The notes under the pieces were generated by a model that did not search any database, was not told the DNA's origin, and worked only from the letters and a program-made list of their open reading frames with translations. DNA of 64,000 bases from Daucus carota subsp. sativus (lineage: Eukaryota; Streptophyta; Magnoliopsida; Apiales; Apiaceae), in assembly GCF_001625215.2 (NCBI RefSeq), contig NC_030388.2, positions 25,780,558 to 25,844,557 on the forward strand, in the 5' to 3' direction. Position numbers and translations under genes: made by a program. The stretch's first letter is position 1; every line of letters starts with the position of its first letter. Positions 53,318-63,810 of the stretch are shown piece by piece.

Positions 53318-53701
53318 ATGTCTCTCGTCTACTTGAACTTACTCCTCATTTTCGGAGTATTGGTTCTCAATTCCCCTTCCCTTGCTATTCGTTATCCAAA
53401 TCACAAACCCTCACCAGAGCACAATTCTATATCACCAGAGTACAAACAGTTAGTTCACAAGCCACCACCAAAATACAATCTGCATTTCCACACACCAGCA
53501 GTCCCAGTCATTCCACAACCTTCAGAAACGTTTAAGAGAAAACCAGTCTTAAATAACAGGCCAAGTCCGGCTGCTAGACTTCCCGTGCATTATATTCCTA
53601 GGGTTAAACCGCGTGCACCACCACCACCGTCTACTCAAGAAGCATTGACAGCCTATTTTCACCACCCTGGACACCTTCCAGCAAAGAAAACAGGATACTA
53701 G
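53318..53701 (+). CDS. array gene 6: small secreted proline-rich protein
   Basis: The frame encodes 127 residues: a signal peptide (MSLVYLNLLLIFGVLVLNSP), AIRYPNHKPS, VHKPPPKYNLHFHTPAVPV, SETFKRKP, the core RPSPAARLPV (Ser of PSPAS changed to Ala), then KPRAPPPPSTQEALTAYFHH and an end in KKTGY. Its partner in the duplicated block is gene 12, which lacks a seven-codon piece after the RYPN region but keeps the regular PSPAS. The open frame extends upstream to 53255, but conservation starts at 53318. Confidence 0.82.
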   Translation: MSLVYLNLLLIFGVLVLNSPSLAIRYPNHKPSPEHNSISPEYKQLVHKPPPKYNLHFHTPAVPVIPQPSETFKRKPVLNNRPSPAARLPVHYIPRVKPRAPPPPSTQEALTAYFHHPGHLPAKKTGY

Positions 53702-54325
53702 ACAAACCTACAGTTCACTAAATTCAACAATCCGATCCGCGATGCTATGCAACTAGTTTACTACAAATAATTCTTGTGATTTCATTGTCATTGTGTCCTA
53801 AACTGGGCTTTAATAACTCACCTTGATACTGGACTAAATCTGCCCTTTCAAGTGTCTATTATTATTTATCTGAAGTTGTAATTAGGAATCAAGCCAAAAG
53901 GTAGTTCTGAATTGTCAGTTTAAGATGTTTTAGTCTTTGTTCAGTTTAGGCTTTTTGGAGAAAAAAAATCACCTCCTGAATCCCAGTTATAAAATCTTTA
54001 TTGCAGAATTCAGACTCTAATTACATATTCGGTCTAGTATTCTTGGAGAAGAAATCGCCTCTAGACTCTGATAAGGTTTAATTAAAAAGCTTTTCAGTTA
54101 ACCCATTAAAGGCCTAAGAATTTATCTATTACAGAACTTTTAACTGCACCAAACTAGATCTATGTACAACATCTGAACCAAAATGCCTCTTTATTGCTTG
54201 AACACGAGGGCGAAAAAATACACATATTCTTAAGAGTACAGAAAATTCGGAGTGTACATATAATTCCAGTTGACATGAATGACTAACATGGATCTTATGA
54301 CGTAGCTGGACAACGTAGCTGGACA
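53702..54325. other. spacer after array gene 6
   Basis: No gene is seen. Just before the next element the phrase cgtagctggaca occurs twice. Confidence 0.5.
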
Positions 54326-55061
54326 TAGGGGTGAGCATCGGACGGTTTGGGCGGTTTGAAGGGTCTAAACCAAACCAAACCGAAATAATCGGTTTCTCAA
54401 AATCTCAATCCAAAACCAAACTATTATGTTTAAAATCCAGACCAAACCAATCCGTTTAAAATGGTTCGGTTCGGTTCGGTTTGGTTTCGGTTTAAACCGT
54501 TTTTTATATGTAAAACAAAGTTAGCAACAAAATTAAATTTTAACTTGAAAAATAAGGAATGAAAAATTCAATTTATATTTTCTATTTAATCATATTTAAA
54601 GAGGATACAAGAATATATTAGCTTGATAGATAAAAAGAGACGGAAGAAAATAAAAAAAAAATGTGATTCGTATACTTTTATAAAAATATAAATAAAAAGA
54701 ATGGAAACATTATACATACATCGAAATTAATATCATAAAATAGAATAAATAATATTATTAAAGAAAATCTTTACTAGGATACATTTTATATGTTTAAGAT
54801 TTTACATTTTTTCGTAGATTATAATTTTATTTTTAATAATACATTATTAGTACATGTATATTAATATTTAAATCTACACATTCGGTTCGGTTCGGATTTA
54901 TCGGTTGGTTTGGAGGTAAAAACCAAAACCAAACCAAAATAATTCGGTTTTTATAATTTGAAACCATAACCAAACCAAACCGTTATTAAACCGTTAAATT
55001 CGGTTTGGACGGATTGGATCGGCCGATTTCGGTCGGTTTGGAGAATTTTTGCTCACCCCTA
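54326..55061. mobile_element. non-autonomous hAT-type element
   Basis: The ends TAGGGGTGAGC and GCTCACCCCTA are exact inverted repeats, and the flanking 8-bp repeat is gctggaca (54318-54325, 55062-55069). The subterminal parts are rich in ggttcggttt repeats. It is 736 bp and non-coding. Confidence 0.88.
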
Positions 55062-56659
55062 GCTGGACATGAGAGCACGTCCTATAGATTAGCTAAATGA
55101 ACTCCTTCACTCATAGATGTATCAAAAAAGAGGTACTTCCGTTGCCTAAATCCCCAGCACATCCTCAAATCTTCTACCGATTACCTATTTTTTTAGTAAC
55201 CTCTAGCAGTAATCTATTCAATATATATGAATAAAAAATTCATCTCCCTCTTCTTTCTTTATCTTTTCCCCACTTCTCTCTCAAATTTATTATTTTGGAG
55301 TTGACACAGATTACCTAAATCACTAAAAATCACTAAGATTCATTATTTTGTATTATTAATAAGTAACGAGATAGGTAATCTATTGGACTTGCTTTAAACT
55401 AATACTAACTTGTCCCACTCATTTCTTACAGTAACATTTTTCACGGCTTGACACGCATTAAAGTGTGTGCCACATCCCTGTCTCACAATGTTAAGAATTG
55501 AGATAGACAGAGGCTGTATAGTTCAGTACCCTCTTTGTAACGCTTCAAGGTAAATAGCGGGACATAACGGATAAGGACATGGTCTTTGTCGCATTATACC
55601 CGAGCCTCAGGCCCAGGGGTGACGATTTCGGGTAACGGGTCGTGTTCGTGTCAGCAATCGGGTCGATTTCGGGTCAAGTTAAAATCACTTAAAATTGAAT
55701 AAAACTGAAAATTGAAGTTATTAGAAATGAAATTATAATTTCGGGTCATCTCGGGTCCATTTCGGGTCAATCGGGTGATTTTCGAGTCACTTTCGGGTTT
55801 CCGTCTCAATAAATCGGATTTCAGGTTGGGTCGGGTTCGTGTCGGGTTTCGGGTCGTGTCTGATGTTGCCACTCAGCTCTCAAAAATGAAGTCACCGCCT
55901 CACTGGTCCCATATAACACTCATCCATGCATACAGAAGATTATTAATATAAAACTCAAGATTTCAAACTTTAAAGTATTAGTGGAAGTTTGTTAGGCAAT
56001 TTAAGCACCTGCAGTAGTACCAGTGGCCAACTTGGTGCATATCGGCATATACATATCAGGATCATATTGAAATTTATACTTAATTATTACATGATTCCCA
56101 TGCATGCTCAAGACGTATCAATCATTTGTCATTTGTGAGTTGTGACTTCAACACTAAATCCAGTTAGAATTTACATAGATGGAGACAAGTGTGTGAAGAT
56201 AACAAAGGTTGTCATTAAGGGCACAGCATAATAGGCTTTTATTGTGTAATAGTATTTCTACTTTTAAATTAAAAAAAATAGTGGATATTAATAAATAAAT
56301 TTTATATTTTGATTATACTAATGAAATTATATGTTTGATAATTATTTTTATAGGGGTGTTAGCTGGTTTACTAAACATGTTTCATATTCTGCTCACATCC
56401 AATCAACTACTACCCTCATATATTTTACCTATATTATTTACACGAGTCAGTCACTGTTTCTTCATAAAACTACTTCCTATTTTCATTTATATAGTAATTA
56501 ATATTATTACTGAAATTTTCTTTAAACAAGCTTGTAATCTTGTAACAAATCTCTGGTCGAGGGGAGATTAACTAGGTTTGTCTGTTTATTTTCTGTCTCA
56601 GCAAATTAGCCAAAAGAAACATCTTTACGCACATGCTCTAATGAAGTACTGTAAAAATT
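55062..56659. other. spacer with a cggg-repeat element
   Basis: Around 55615-55870 lies a GC-richer stretch with many tttcgggtc repeats starting ggggtgacgatttcggg, probably another degraded hAT-like MITE. The rest is AT-rich. No gene is visible. Confidence 0.5.
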
Positions 56660-56971
56660 AGTCCCCGATTGAAGCACAAGCCACTATTACTAGAATAGGG
56701 ACAGCCAGTTCAGAAGCCTCAACCAGAATCTAAACTGCTATTTGGTAAATCACCAGTTCCAGTCATCCATCAACAGCCAGATATGTTGAAGAAAAAACCT
56801 TCACATTGGAATCACATGCCAAGTCCGGCCTCTGCACCTCCTGTGTATACCATCGAGCCACCGAAGCATCCTGTCTATCCAGGTAACGATCCACCACCAC
56901 CTGCTTGCAAGGCCTCGACTGCATATGATTACCAATATGGACACCCTCCAGCAGATGAAACTGGGAACTAG
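56660..56971 (+). pseudogene. array gene 7: 5'-deleted, nonsense-bearing copy of gene 5
   Basis: Homology to gene 5 starts abruptly at AGTCCCCGATTG, after the RYPDN motif, so the signal peptide is gone. A TAG at 56696-56698 replaces the TAT (Tyr) codon of genes 5 and 11. Beyond it the frame is intact through KPSHWNH, MPSPASAPPVY and the end GHPPADETGN. Confidence 0.88.
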
Positions 56972-58063
56972 ATTAACCTACACTTAACTGAATTTAACCA
57001 TCCTGTCCCGCCATGCTATGCAACCAGTTTACTATTTCAGCACAAAAATCAGCCATGAATGGAGGCAATAATTGTATTTTAACTTTATTTTAGCAACAAA
57101 ACCATTGTTTTGTGCCAGAATATAGTAATAGCTACAAATATTTTTAACAATGAATTTGCTCTAAAGCATTGATTGAACCTAGTCAGTCCAAGGACTCGTT
57201 ATGGTAAATATTGAATATACATTTTGTCTGTGATAACATTCAATCTAATGTACTTTGAGTTATTAACCTATAAGAGGTAACTTCTAATAGCTAAAAAATT
57301 CACAAAACTAATTAGAAGAATATGCCGCAAAGTGAGATAAAATGCTTAGATCATTCTACTTGTTGGCTGGTCCGACCTGGAAACACCTCGTGTAACAGGA
57401 TTGCTAGAATCCCTCCCCCCCTTGTGCCGATATCCCTTTCAAAGATGACTTAGAGACTTCATCAATGACTTGTAAGCCACGGTTTTCAATTCTTGTGTTG
57501 GCAGAGTCGATGACTTCCTATTCTCTCTTATTTTCCAAATGGTTTACTACTAGCTAGTGTCTTAGGTTGTGTTCACTTGGGTAGAATGGAATGGAGGGAA
57601 AATTTAATGAATTTTATACACTAAAATGGGGTTGATTAGAGAAAATGTCTTTAATTTTCATTCCTTCGATCATTTCATTCATATTATTTTAACTAGAATT
57701 TTAACCCACATGTTTTGGAAAGAATGCTCATTTCATCTTTACATATTTCCTTACAATCTTTATCAAAAGAAATTAACACCCATTCATATTTAGTCATTAT
57801 TAGCTCTTGCTTTCTTCTTTCTCCATAAAATTTCTGTATAATTTTTCATCCCATTCGCCTCTCATTCCATTCTATCCAAGTGAACACAGCCTTATAGTCC
57901 AATATCTCAACTCCAATGTACACCAAGACATCCTCACTCGTTCATCAACGTCAACCAATAATGACAGATCTTTTGTTAAAATCCATACCTCTTCATGAGA
58001 AAGAAAAACTAACATTCAACAATGTAGACTTGCATCTATTCAAGTCCTGTAGTGATGACCAAG
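56972..58063. other. gene-7 downstream DNA and a gene-6-type promoter without its gene
   Basis: The stretch 56972-57560 follows the DNA downstream of gene 5. The stretch 57895-58063 follows the promoter of gene 6 (ccaatatctcaactccaatg to agtgatgaccaaga). It then switches without a coding region to the promoter of a gene-3-type copy (ataataagaatgtggcc). Confidence 0.7.
57565..57891. mobile_element. TTA-flanked MITE
   Basis: Inverted ends ggttgtgttcacttgggtag and ctatccaagtgaacacagcc, flanked by TTA (57562-57564, 57892-57894). It is 327 bp. The same site is empty upstream of gene 6, so the insertion postdates the duplication. The 3-bp TTA site suggests PIF/Harbinger. Confidence 0.85.
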
Positions 58064-58289
58064 AAACGGTATAATAAGAATGTGGCCAGCTTGAGTTGAT
58101 CTTATAGCATTGGAGACTACAGACGGGACCAGCAAAAAGAGGAAGCAGGCAAAACCCACTGGGGGTGCTCTAAGTCCAAAGTTTTCCAGCTTCTTCAAAC
58201 CCCAAGACAAGTTCATCCTGCTCAGGAATTGATATCCACAATTATTACACATATATTCTGTAGGCTTACAGGGATGACCAAGACCTCCT

Positions 58290-58296
58290 TATAAAA
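58290..58296 (+). promoter_or_regulatory. TATA box of array gene 8
   Basis: TATAAAA, about 50 bases before the ATG, in the same phrase as gene 3. Confidence 0.6.
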
Positions 58297-58345
58297 CACA
58301 TCCACCCTAAATGATTATACACCATCCAAAACAAAACTACACCAC

Positions 58346-58960
58346 ATGTCTGTCGACTACTTGCTTAGCCTACTCGTTTTGGGAGCAGTGGTTCTCACTG
58401 CTCCTTCCCTTGCTCTTCGTTATCCGAATCATAATCCCCAACCAAAGCACAAGCCAATCTCTTTTTCTTTTTTTTTGCTAAATAAAATTTTATAAGAAAA
58501 CAGGGAGAAACAAGATCTAGGGGCATACCCCGCGGCAAGGACTTGATACAAGCATCAAAGTCAAAGAAAGGAAATCTGCTAAAGACAGGAATCCACTGAG
58601 GGAAACAGCTAAACAACAAGAACTAAAAAAAGACTAGCCCAGGAACAATACACAAACTACAAAAACTACAATTGAAACTGAGCATAAGGCAAACTAGTAA
58701 ATAAGACATAAGAAAGATGGGTCCCGATGCACCCATTTTCTAAATCAGAGCACCAACCGCCACTTCATAAACCACCACCAGAACACAAACTGTTGTTTCA
58801 TAAACCACCAGTTCCATTGAGTCCTCAACATCAAGAAACGTCAGAGAAAAAGCCAATACGCTGGAATCTCAGGCCAAGTCCCGCCTCTGCACCTCCCCTT
58901 CATTTAAGTTCTGTTCCACCACCGCCCTCATCTGTCAGCATGAATAATCACCACCCTTGA
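58346..58960 (+). pseudogene. array gene 8: copy of gene 3 split by a LINE fragment
   Basis: The first part (58346-58461) gives the signal peptide, ALRYPNHNPQ and KHKPIS. The reading then runs into inserted DNA and stops within a dozen codons. The second part (58744-58960) resumes at the same codon position with HQPPLHKPPPEHKLLFHKPP, the core RPSPASAPPL and the end NNHHP. Apart from the 282-bp insertion it closely matches gene 3. Splicing out of the insert is conceivable but no good splice sites were seen. Confidence 0.88.
58462..58743 (-). mobile_element. 5'-truncated LINE (L1-type) 3' end inside array gene 8
   Basis: On the minus strand the insert ends ataaaattttatttagc followed by a long A tract with interspersed G, the usual look of a plant L1 3' end. 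It is 282 bp and no reverse-transcriptase part remains. A clear target-site repeat was not found. Confidence 0.7.
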
Positions 58961-59841
58961 CACAATCCGCAGAGAATAAAATCCACCAGAGGCAGAGCTC
59001 AGAGGTAGCACAGGGTGACCTATCATATAGGAACGGAAATATGCAACCTCACTATGATTATGATTTCGTTGTCTGTAAACTTCTTTTACAAAGTATCTTA
59101 TTCCCCGTTTAGGGATTGAATAATGATGTTTGAATTTTGTTATCATCAGATATCTTTTATATTTATTAGAATTTCATTAATTGTTTATAAGGGGTTCATT
59201 CTCAGAAATGTCACATAGATATCCCATGTCTGTGATCCACCATACCAAGTTGCAACTAGTTTACTATATAAGCTTGCTGTTTCAGTTATTAACTTATAAG
59301 AGATGAAGTATAGAAACTAGAAAACACCATAAAACAAATTAAAAGACTATGCATGAAGTGAATATAACAGAGCTCACCGTCCGGATTGTAATACTTACAA
59401 AAATTTAACTCCCTCGTATACTGAAGGATGTGGACTGTTGCTTCGGTTTGGCTAACTCCAAATTGGATCAGGTTTTACATTTTTTGTAGGAAAGTTATTC
59501 ATCAAAAACTGTATTCTACTTTATATTTTTACTTTTTTTTAAGCTACTCAATATTCTTATTATCTTCAGAAATTGTGATGATATATAAACAGACTAATCT
59601 TATGTAATACGGCAGGAACACCTGTGGCTACTTAAAAGTTGTCACATTTCTTCCATTCCTATCCTTTTTTCTTCTTTTCTCAACGGTTTACAACTTGGTA
59701 AGCCTTAAAGTCCAATGCTTGTAGCTCCAGTAGACTCCAAGACAACCCCGTCCCTTGAAAACCTTTACTTAGATAGCGAAATTAGTGTCCACTGTTGTAC
59801 ATTCTACGCCAATAGTTATGACCAAGAACATCTATAAAAAC
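58961..59841. other. spacer after array gene 8
   Basis: It begins with DNA matching that downstream of gene 3. At about 59545-59615 it holds the lead-in sequence of the 50142 fragment without the coding part. The promoter of gene 9 follows. Confidence 0.6.
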
Positions 59842-60824
59842 CAGTGTTCTAAAAGTCGGCGATTAATCGGGATTAATCGCCGATTAATCGCTGTTCGGTC
59901 GGCCACCGTCTCGATTAAGCGTTAATCGGTGAAAAAATCGTTTTTTTAGGAAATCGGCCAAAATCGGGATTAATCGGTCAGAAGTCGGGATTAATCGGAA
60001 AAAGTCGGTCAAAAATCGGTGAATTTAAAAAAATTAAAATAAAAAGAATTTTTTTTTAAAACTTTAAATTTAATTACCTTGATTCTTTTAATATTAGCTT
60101 CTAAACTATAATTACATAAATTTGCAATATCTTCTTTCGCAGAATTAATTAAATTCAAGTTTATATATGAGATGACTGGACTTGTATATGTATATCAGTG
60201 TTCTAAAAATCGCCGAGTCGGCCGAGTACTCATTCCGAGTACTCGTTTTTTACCCCTCGTCCGATCCGAGTTCCGAGTAATCGGGTTCAAAATCGATTTA
60301 TTAAAAAATAGGTCAAAACTCGGTTTGACTCCGAGTACTCGAGGTCAAATCCGAGTTTGACTTATCAATTTTTTTATTGTTTTATTTGAAAATTATTTCA
60401 AAAGAGACTAAACGTAAATTTATATATGTTTTATTCTTTTTTTGCAAAGTATTGACATTAATTAGACAGTATATGTGTTTTATCATTAAAACTTGTGAAT
60501 GATTATTATGTCAAAAACTATCAAACAAGTAACTTTTATTTGAACTTCATTATAACAGTTGTGTTATTAAAATATTAATATTATTAGATAATTTTATTAT
60601 TAATCAGTCTATAACTATATACGAGAGAAAAAATTAATTAAAAAAAGCCCGATTAGTTATCCGATAACTCATTCCGAGTACTCTCCCGAGTTCCGAGTAC
60701 TCATTTTTCCGGAACCAAATCGAGTTGGACCGAGTTCCGATTTTTACAACATTGATGTATATAAAGGCATGTTTTGTGTTATAAAAAATCATTAATTTTT
60801 TGATTTTATATGACTATAAATTTA

Positions 60825-60861
<37 letters not shown>

Positions 60862-60988
60862 AAAAAAAATATTAAATTGATTACGATTAATGATCCGATT
60901 AATCACTCCGATTAATCTCCGATTATCCGATTAATCGCTGGACGGTGCCTTCACCGACTAAGTCCGATTCCCGCTTTTTACAACACTG
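59842..60988. mobile_element. hAT-type element inserted in the TATA box of array gene 9
   Basis: The ends CAGTGTTCTAAAA and ttttacaacactg are inverted repeats, and the exact 8-bp flanks are ataaaaac (59834-59841, 60989-60996). The target is the TATA box itself (ctataaaaacc). The body is rich in gattaatcgg repeats. A second element of the same type is nested in it. Confidence 0.92.
60196..60754. mobile_element. nested hAT-type element of the same family
   Basis: Ends cagtgttctaaaaatcgc and gatttttacaacattg, with exact 8-bp flanks atgtatat (60188-60195, 60755-60762). It has gagtactcg-type internal repeats. It is 559 bp. Confidence 0.9.
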
Positions 60989-61048
60989 ATAAAAACCATC
61001 AATACGTCTTTCTATGATCAATATCCAAATCCAAATTCACCATAATAG

Positions 61049-61342
61049 ATGTTTATAATCAACTGCTTTAACGTGGTACTCATTTTGGGTGCAGTTGTTC
61101 TGACTGCTCCCTCCCTTGCTCTTCGCTATCCAAATCATAATCCACATTCAGTGAACAAGCTGATATCACCAGGGTACAAACCACAAGTTCATAAGCTACC
61201 ACTAGGATACAAACTACTAGTTCGTGAACCACCAGTCCCAGTCATTCCTCAACAACCAGGACCATTGGAGAAGATACCATATTCAGAAAAATGTGTAAAT
61301 TTTAAATTCCAGGCCTGTAGTGATGAGCAAGGATTCCTATAG
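61049..61342 (+). pseudogene. array gene 9: truncated chimeric copy
   Basis: The frame of 97 residues starts normally with a signal peptide (MFIINCFNVVLILGAVVLTA), ALRYPNHNPH and YKPQVHKLPLGYKLLVREPP. After GPLEKIP the DNA changes, near 61280, to the promoter of a following copy (compare 51075), so the last 20 or so codons are promoter-derived and the PSPAS core is absent. Its TATA box was split by the hAT insertion 1.2 kb upstream. Probably non-functional. Confidence 0.8.
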
Positions 61343-61391
61343 AAGTCATCCAGCAGTCTACATTACAACATCTATCCTCCAATGCACCCAA

Positions 61392-61466
61392 ATGTTCCTC
61401 AACTTCTTGATCCTATTCCACATTTTTGGAAAAATGGTTTTCAACATAGCACGAATGAAATTGTGA
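61392..61466 (+). pseudogene. signal-peptide-only remnant, duplicate of 51162
   Basis: It has the same 24-codon frame with Glu-to-Lys and Val-to-Ile changes and the same TGA. It belongs to the second copy of the duplicated block. Confidence 0.68.
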
Positions 61467-61726
61467 AGCTAAGGCTTTACATGATTACATTTCTTCATTA
61501 AGTTCATAATTTTGAGTAGAAAATAGAACCTGAAGAATGACATGCATATAAAATGAATCTAGCAAGTCAAACTCTTGGGTGCTCAGGTTGGGTAGTTAAG
61601 AATTATCAGACCTGTATTCGAGCTCCAATTGAATCAAGCCAAAAAAAAAAAGGTATATGATAACTAAGAACTTCTGTAAAACCCTTCTACTCTAAACGAT
61701 CATACACACACTCTAAAACCAAATAC

Positions 61727-61750
61727 ACTACTTGCACCTACTATTACCAG
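61727..61750 (+). pseudogene. shorter remnant of a gene-2-type start, duplicate of 51500
   Basis: Only ctacttgcacctactatta is left of the signal-peptide codons, preceded by the same promoter phrase (tctgtaaaacccttctactc). Confidence 0.55.
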
Positions 61751-62062
61751 TGTATGGACCGCCAGTCCATACACTACCATAACGCTCCTGTGATCACTTC
61801 GCAGTTGGTATTATGTCTTGTACATCATCACAAATTGCTAAAATCTAGAAAACACAGCAGGAACAATGTGATCACTACTAAAGTTGTCACATTTTCCCCA
61901 TTCCAATTCTATTTACTGGATGGTTTACAACTCTTAAGGCCTTAAAGTCCAATTTTTGTAGCTCGAATAGGCTCAGACAATCCCATCCTGTTCATGGTCA
62001 CAAAGAAATATCCACTGCTCTATATTCTAGGCCTATAGCCGATGACCAAGAACTAGAAATTC

Positions 62063-62070
62063 TATAAAAG
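62063..62070 (+). promoter_or_regulatory. TATA box of array gene 11
   Basis: TATAAAAG, about 53 bases before the ATG. Confidence 0.7.
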
Positions 62071-62122
62071 ACATCCACTGCTCATTTTTTGATCATATCG
62101 AAACCAAAATACATCAAAATTG

Positions 62123-62524
62123 ATGGTAATGATCAACTACTTAAACCTAGTGCTCATTGTAGGAGCAGTGGTTCTGACTGCTCGTTCCCTTCCCCTTCGC
62201 TATCCAGATAACCGTCCCCAAATGAAGCACAATCCAGTATCACTAGAATATGGACAGCGAGTTCATAAGCCACAACCAGAATCTAAACTGCTGTTTGGTA
62301 AAGCACCAGTTCCAGCCATTCATCAACATCCAGATATGTTGAAGAAAAAACCTTCACATTGGAATCACATGCCAAGTCCGGCCTCTGCAACTCCTGTGTA
62401 TACCATCGAGCCACCAAAGCATCCTGTTTATCCAGGTAATGAGCCACCACCACCTGCTTGCAAGGCCTCGACTGCGTATGATTACCATTATGGACACCCT
62501 CCGGCAGATGAAACTGGGAACTAG
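62123..62524 (+). CDS. array gene 11: small secreted proline-rich protein, duplicate of gene 5
   Basis: The frame encodes 133 residues, the same length as gene 5 and nearly identical. It has a signal peptide (MVMINYLNLVLIVGAVVLTA), PLRYPDNRPQ, VHKPQPESKLLFGKAPVP, KKKPSHWNH, the core MPSPASATPVY, PVYPGNEPPPPACKA and the end YDYHYGHPPADETGN. Differences from gene 5 are scattered substitutions with no frame change, which fits a recent block duplication with the protein still under constraint. Its promoter has the better TATA box of the pair. Confidence 0.83.
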   Translation: MVMINYLNLVLIVGAVVLTARSLPLRYPDNRPQMKHNPVSLEYGQRVHKPQPESKLLFGKAPVPAIHQHPDMLKKKPSHWNHMPSPASATPVYTIEPPKHPVYPGNEPPPPACKASTAYDYHYGHPPADETGN

Positions 62525-63387
62525 ATTAACCTACACTTAACTGAATTTAACCATCCTGTCCCACCATGCTATGCAACCAGTTTACTATATCAGCACAAAA
62601 ATCAGCCATGAATGGAGGCAATAATTGTATTTTAACTGTATTTTAGCAACAAAAACCATTGTTTTGTGCCAGAATATAGTAATAGCTGCAAATGTATTTA
62701 ACTATGAATTTGCTCTTAAGCATTGATTGAACCTAGTCAGTCCAAGGCTTAGTTATGTTAAATATTGATCACACACTTTGGCTGTGATAACATTCAATCT
62801 AATGTACTTTGAGTTAATAACCAACAAGAGGTAACATCTAATAGCTAAAACAAATCACAAAACTATTGAGAAGAATATGCAGCAAAGTGAGATAAAACGA
62901 GAGCTTATAGTCAGAAGATCGTATAATCACCAGGCTGCAAATAATTAAAGGCTCAAGTCCAGACAGGATCATTCTACTTATTGGCTCAATAGAAGACAGG
63001 ACCATTCTTCTTATTGGCTGGTCCCGTGGTCCTGCCTGAAAACACCCCATGTGACATAATTGCTACAGACCGTCCCCCCTTATGTTGATATCCCTATCAA
63101 AAATGAGTTAAGAGACTTCATCAACGACTTGTAAGCTGTGGTCTTCAATTCTTGCGTTGACAGAGTCGATGACTTCCTATTCTCTCTTATTTTCCAAATG
63201 GTTTACAACTAGCGAGTAAGTCTTAAAGTCCAATATCTCAACTCCAATGTACACCAAGACATCCTCAATCAACCAATAAAGACAGGTCTTTTGTTAAAAT
63301 CCACACCTCTACATGTGGAAGAAAAAACTAACATTCAACAATGTAGACTTGCATCTATTAAGTGCTGTAGTGATGACCAAGACCTCG

Positions 63388-63395
63388 TATAAAAA
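63388..63395 (+). promoter_or_regulatory. TATA box of array gene 12
   Basis: TATAAAAA, about 60 bases before the ATG. A short insertion between box and ATG distinguishes it from gene 6. Confidence 0.7.
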
Positions 63396-63447
63396 GCCAT
63401 CCTATAGTCTACAAGGTAACACGACATTCATCTCAAGATACACCAAA

Positions 63448-63810
63448 ATGTCTCTCATCTACTTGAACTTGCTCCTCATTTTCGGAGTATTGGTTCTCAA
63501 TTCCCCTTCCCTTGCAATTCGCTATCCAAATCACAAACCCTCACCAGAGTACGGACGGTTAGTACACAAGCCACCACCAAAATACAATCTGCATTTCCAC
63601 ACACCAGCAGTCCCAGTCATTCCACAACCTTCAGAAACGTTTAAGACAAAACCAGTCGGGAATAACAGGCCAAGTCCGGCTTCTAGACCTCCCGTGTCTC
63701 ATATTCCTAGTGTTAAACCGCGTGCACCGCCACCACCGTCTACTCAAGAAGCATTGACAGCCTATTTTCACCACCCTGGACTCCTTCCAGAGGAGAAAAC
63801 AGGAAACTAG
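63448..63810 (+). CDS. array gene 12: small secreted proline-rich protein, duplicate of gene 6
   Basis: The frame encodes 120 residues: a signal peptide (MSLIYLNLLLIFGVLVLNSP), AIRYPNHKPSPEY, VHKPPPKYNLHFHTPAVPV, SETFKTKPVGNN, the core RPSPASRPPV, KPRAPPPPSTQEALTAYFHH and the end EEKTGN. Compared with gene 6 it lacks seven codons between PSPEY and VHKPP and keeps Ser in the PSPAS core. An open extension upstream to 63313 is promoter sequence shared with other members, so the start is set at 63448. Confidence 0.83.
   Translation: MSLIYLNLLLIFGVLVLNSPSLAIRYPNHKPSPEYGRLVHKPPPKYNLHFHTPAVPVIPQPSETFKTKPVGNNRPSPASRPPVSHIPSVKPRAPPPPSTQEALTAYFHHPGLLPEEKTGN

Larger units (their letters stand above)
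51072..53745. repeat. duplicated block, copy A (second copy at about 61283-63825)
   Basis: Both copies carry, in order, a signal-peptide-only remnant, a start-less remnant, a gene-5-type gene, about 900 bp of spacer and a gene-6-type gene. The spacers match as closely as the genes (for example ttgtgccagaatatagtaat, and the reversed frame at 52709-52921 / 62838-63050). A third, partial copy spans 56660-58063. Confidence 0.92.

Noticed and set aside
55615..55870. GC-rich tttcgggtc repeats, considered as a regulatory island
   Set aside because: The pattern resembles the subterminal repeats of the other hAT-like MITEs here, although the ends could not be fixed.
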